Assembly: GCF_023161665.1 (NCBI RefSeq)
Contig: NZ_JALNTW010000021.1
Location: 1-64,000 of the forward strand
DNA length: 64,000 nucleotides
Reading direction: 5' to 3'
DNA from: Shewanella sp. 1CM18E
Lineage (GTDB): Bacteria > Pseudomonadota > Gammaproteobacteria > Enterobacterales > Shewanellaceae
The position numbers were made by a program, and so were the translations under genes. This document shows, in pieces, positions 60,565-64,000 of the stretch (positions are counted from its first letter, which is position 1; each line of letters starts with the position of its first letter). Under the pieces are notes generated by a model. The model worked only from the letters and a program-made list of their open reading frames with translations. It was not told the origin of the DNA and did no database searches.

Positions 60565-63468
60565 TCACATGGTGACTTTTATTCCGAGGAATGCACGGCG
60601 TCCGACTAGGTCATAAATTGCGTTACCTGTGTATCCTGGAGGTACAGAATCAAACAAATTACGCACACCAGCGTTAATCGTCACATTATCAGAGATATGG
60701 TAGGTTGCGCTTAGATCATGAGTAGTCATAGAGCTAATGTGACTGGGTGAGATGTCTTCAGGTGACCCACCACCTTGAGATACATCATATGTCACAACCT
60801 TGTCTATATAGCGTGTATTCCAGCTAACGGTTAAATCATCTAAGCGGTAATCTATACCAAAACGAAATTGCAGTTCAGGGTTACCTACCTCACCTTTTTC
60901 ATCATTGACTTCGTCTGGTTTATTTTGATATTCAAGCAGCTCTAGTTCGAGAAGTTGGTTACCTAATAGACTGAAATTTAATTCACCTGGGGTGTTGAAT
61001 GAAGCTAGATCAAGTGAGTACGCTGCTTGAAATTCTATTCCCTGCGTATAGATTGCCGCAGCATTTAAATAACCAGAACGAACAAGCTCAATATTGTGAG
61101 TCGATGCATTTCTATCAACGTCTGCGCAGAAACTTGTATCTAATCCACCTGTTGCATCAACGCAGTTATTAACAATACTCTGCGCAGAAACTGGAATGAT
61201 GGCATTCTCAATTTCGATATTATAGTAGTCAGCAGTGAAGGATAGGTTATCGGTAAATTCTGGTGTCCATACTATGCCTCCAGTATATGATGTTGACGAT
61301 TCAGGTTTTAGCGCTGGATTACCACCAGATATAATATCAATACTGACGTTATCTTTTGCTTCAAACCCGCTAGGAATACCCAGTTTTGCACAGTTAGCAA
61401 TGCGATCAGGATCGTCGCTGATATTATCAGCGTCGCAAGGGTCTGAGACATTAGCAAAGCTCGGAGAACGTGGGCTGAATGCTTCTGCTATATTGGGTGC
61501 GCGCACAGCTTCACCAAGGGTAGAACGTAGAGATACTTGTTCAAATGGGGCGTAGAATACGCCTACTTTCCATGCTTCGGTTTTGCCAGCATGAGAATAG
61601 TCAGCTTTACGGTAAGCGCCATCTAGGCTAAGTTCATGAGCAAATGGTAACTCTTTCAATATTGGTAGGTTTACTTCGATAAAGTATTCACTTACATCGT
61701 ATTCACCGTAGGAGTCGAGTGTAGCGGCACTTGTTAAGAAACCTGCTTTGGTAAACTCATCGGTTTTAGACGTTGATGTTTCCTCCCTAAATTCAAATCC
61801 AACAACCATAGCCACTGGGCCGCCTTGAAGTTCAAAAAGTTCTTCTGAATCTGTTGCTAAGGAGCCACCGATAACTTGCTGAGTGATTTTATCTTCACGT
61901 GTGATATCTGCTGATACCCAATCACGAGCTTCTGCTGATGCTTGGCCCAATCCAAATGGGTTATATGCAACACAATCGCTAGGGTTTACAGATGCTGGGT
62001 CGGTATAGTCATCACCTTGAGCGCTTGGCACTTGTGAGCGACATGCCGCTAAGCCTGTTTTGGGGTCAATGACAGAATCCAATGCCGCGACAAAGTTATC
62101 AGGAATAAGATCATTAAGGGTTTTACGGCGGTTATTGGTTTCACCATAAATATAGTAAAGGTCGTAATCAAACATGGTTTCACTAATATCAAAACCACCT
62201 TTAAAGCCAACTACATAACGGAAAAGTTCACGCTTGTTATCTGCAGAACGATTACCTAATTCATCAAAAAACTTGGCGAACCTTGCATTAGTTTGACCCG
62301 CATCTAACATCTCTTGGCGTAATTCATCGTTAAGAAAGGCGTTATCTTTGATGTTGATTCTTACGTTACCAAAACGAAATGATGGCTGAAATTGTTGTTG
62401 AATATCTGATCTCACGAACCTAAAGTCGCTGTATAACTGAATGTTATCAGTGATGTCGAAGTTGAATGATGACCCTATTTTGATTCTTTCAACTGCTGGA
62501 ATATAGTTTCGGTATTCATCTGGATTGAAACAGGTATCACAGCCATTTGGAAATGAACCAAATCCGAAGCTACTGCTAGCATCACGCTTTTGTTGAGCGA
62601 TTGGATTACCAGCCTTGTCAAACGTAGATCTACCAATACCGCGATTAAAAGCATTGATAACACCGGTAGAGTTAATCACTTCTGAATAAACATGAGGCAC
62701 TCGTAATTTGTCTGGGATACCGTCGTTTTCTCCCCCATTTTCAGGGTTGTTAATGGTTCCCCAGCGGCTAAACTGACGAATGTCAGTGGCCATAACTTCT
62801 TTGGTCCGCTCGTATCCAGTATAGAAAGTGACATTACCACGTGCATCAGCAACGTTAGCTCCGCCTAAGATATCGAATGAGTGTTCTTGAGTACCCACTC
62901 CTTCAATTGAGCTGCCAGTTCGCGCGTTAAACTCAAAGCCCTCAAAATCTTGTTTAAGAATAACGTTGATTACTCCTGACACAGCATCCGAGCCGTAAAT
63001 AGCAGATGCTCCACCTGTTACTATTTCAACCCGTGAAATCATACTGGTTGGAATAGTTGATAAATCGACCTGTGCAGAGCCTGGAACACCTGCAACATAG
63101 CGTTTACCGTTAACTAGAACAAGAGTTCTATTAGCACCTAAACGCCGCAAATCTGCTGAGCTGATGCCAGCGCTGGCATTTCTATTGTTGTTACCAATAA
63201 TGGTGTTAGTAGCACCGACTGATGGCAATTCTGCTAGCACACTTGCTAAATCTTGATTGCCAAATTTTGCAAGTTCTTTAGCATCGATACTAACTAAAGG
63301 AGCGGGTTGAGTAAGTTCTTCTTTTACTATTCGAGAACCTGTGACAGCAATTTTCTCTATAGTTTTGTTAGCTAAATCTTCTGCAATAGTGGGTTTTGCT
63401 AGTGATATGTATAGAGTAAATAGCATTAGCAGTTTGATTAAACGAGCACATTTCAAATTTGAAAACAT
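60565..63468 (-). CDS. Large TonB-dependent receptor (oligopeptide/carbohydrate type)
   Basis: The outer-membrane receptor of about 967 residues starts at ATG 63468 (GGGGGA ribosome site; an upstream ATG at 63549 lacks one) with a signal peptide (KLLMLFTLYISLAKPTIA). A TonB-box/plug region includes KIAVTGSRIVKEELTQPAPL, LASVLAELPSVG, ANRTLVLVNGKRYVAG and GASAIYGSDAVSGVINVIL. The long barrel ends with VRNLFDSVPPGYTGNAIYD...FLGIKVTM. The extended plug resembles receptors for peptides or glycans rather than siderophores. No Fur box is seen upstream, and no dedicated enzymes accompany it. Confidence 0.9.
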   Translation of the reverse strand: MFSNLKCARLIKLLMLFTLYISLAKPTIAEDLANKTIEKIAVTGSRIVKEELTQPAPLVSIDAKELAKFGNQDLASVLAELPSVGATNTIIGNNNRNASAGISSADLRRLGANRTLVLVNGKRYVAGVPGSAQVDLSTIPTSMISRVEIVTGGASAIYGSDAVSGVINVILKQDFEGFEFNARTGSSIEGVGTQEHSFDILGGANVADARGNVTFYTGYERTKEVMATDIRQFSRWGTINNPENGGENDGIPDKLRVPHVYSEVINSTGVINAFNRGIGRSTFDKAGNPIAQQKRDASSSFGFGSFPNGCDTCFNPDEYRNYIPAVERIKIGSSFNFDITDNIQLYSDFRFVRSDIQQQFQPSFRFGNVRINIKDNAFLNDELRQEMLDAGQTNARFAKFFDELGNRSADNKRELFRYVVGFKGGFDISETMFDYDLYYIYGETNNRRKTLNDLIPDNFVAALDSVIDPKTGLAACRSQVPSAQGDDYTDPASVNPSDCVAYNPFGLGQASAEARDWVSADITREDKITQQVIGGSLATDSEELFELQGGPVAMVVGFEFREETSTSKTDEFTKAGFLTSAATLDSYGEYDVSEYFIEVNLPILKELPFAHELSLDGAYRKADYSHAGKTEAWKVGVFYAPFEQVSLRSTLGEAVRAPNIAEAFSPRSPSFANVSDPCDADNISDDPDRIANCAKLGIPSGFEAKDNVSIDIISGGNPALKPESSTSYTGGIVWTPEFTDNLSFTADYYNIEIENAIIPVSAQSIVNNCVDATGGLDTSFCADVDRNASTHNIELVRSGYLNAAAIYTQGIEFQAAYSLDLASFNTPGELNFSLLGNQLLELELLEYQNKPDEVNDEKGEVGNPELQFRFGIDYRLDDLTVSWNTRYIDKVVTYDVSQGGGSPEDISPSHISSMTTHDLSATYHISDNVTINAGVRNLFDSVPPGYTGNAIYDLVGRRAFLGIKVTM

Positions 63469-64000
63469 ATTATCCCCCAATAAATGTTGATACAAATTGT
63501 TACTAGACCGTAACTTGAAATGCCTAAATCTAGTACAAAAGTTGTACAATTATTGTTTTTTTAGTGCTTTTACTTTAATTTTTGGTTTTTACTTATTTTG
63601 ATAAAAGTGACTTTGCTGGTTTTTTATTCTGATCGTGATTGATTTTTTGGTTCTTTTGTCTGCTACTTGGTTTTTCGAATAATTAGCAGGAATTGTATTA
63701 TGTATATATTATTTAGTGATTACTTATATTATATTGTTGTTTTATAAATTTTTGCTTTTCTCTTATTAAGCTAAATCTTACTTTTATAGGAAATTTTATA
63801 GATATAGTTAAGTTTGTATTAATATGTTTACGCAGAGCTTTACGCTTTTTGGTATTTTGTCGTTGGCAAATGGTGTTTTTAGTGAGTTTTAAAGGAAGGT
63901 GATAGCTGTTTTACTCATGTAATAGCTTCACTTTTATCGCTTGATGTAGAAAGAAGACTATTTATTTTTAGGTAAACAAGACACAATGTTATTCAATTCT
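63469..64000. other. AT-rich upstream region at the window edge
   Basis: 530 bp of very AT-rich sequence upstream of the TonB-dependent receptor. It has no convincing reading frame and no Fur box; probable -10-like TATAAT stretches are too common to pin down. It may continue into a gene beyond the window. Confidence 0.5.

Overview
The window looks like a chromosomal segment of a marine, EPA-producing gammaproteobacterium, almost certainly Shewanella. The main evidence is a complete omega-3 polyunsaturated fatty acid synthase locus, pfaR-pfaA-pfaB-pfaC-pfaD, on the minus strand at 40852-60173. The neighbours fit: a PhoP/PhoQ-type operon headed by a PepSY protein, Fur-box-controlled heme and siderophore receptors, peptidase T, a RhlE-like helicase, a YbaM (DUF2496) small protein, and a dispersed MITE-type repeat. 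I saw no rRNA, tRNA, CRISPR array or prophage.

Region 1 (1-9468) is mostly housekeeping: the truncated 3' end of an ECF sigma factor gene next to hairpins resembling an IS200/IS605 end, a small membrane protein, a 266-bp MITE with 16-bp perfect terminal inverted repeats, a Nudix hydrolase, a TrmK-like methyltransferase, an SDR-like protein, pepT, a lone FetB-type permease, an outer-membrane barrel, small zinc-binding and YbaM proteins, a DUF599 membrane protein and an AarF/ABC1 kinase-like protein. Region 2 (9694-18000) holds an LRR-protein kinase fusion, a DUF3300 protein, the PepSY/PhoP/PhoQ-like operon, a divergent Lrp-DUF2000 pair and two secreted or unknown proteins.

Region 3 (18000-31196) covers iron uptake (a siderophore-type TonB receptor with Fur and CRP sites, and a heme-type TonB receptor with a Fur box), a secreted M20 amidohydrolase, a membrane-anchored TPR protein, an RNA helicase, a pentapeptide/glycine-rich lipoprotein preceded by a small lipoprotein with a hexanucleotide repeat, and a gene-poor 690-bp stretch. 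Region 4 (31498-40390) has a penicillin-acylase-like Ntn hydrolase, a LysR regulator divergent from a two-gene DSD1/ornithine-cyclodeaminase-family operon, an MSHA-like pilin, a CHASE4-GGDEF protein with a start-codon problem, and a G10 homopolymer.

Region 5 (40390-60173) is the PUFA synthase. PfaR (a regulator that looks like a degenerate IS481-type integrase), PfaA (KS-MAT-6xACP-KR-DH), PfaB (AT) and PfaC (KS-CLF-DH-DH) are joined by 1-nt stop/start overlaps. PfaD (enoyl reductase) follows after about 200 bp. Downstream of pfaD lies a second, divergent and frameshifted copy of the pfaD 3' end with its own copy of the terminator, a scar of recombination at the locus. The phosphopantetheinyl transferase (PfaE) needed to activate the ACPs is not in the window. 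Region 6 (60565-64000) holds a large TonB-dependent receptor and its AT-rich upstream region.

All family calls come from reading motifs by eye. No database search was run.
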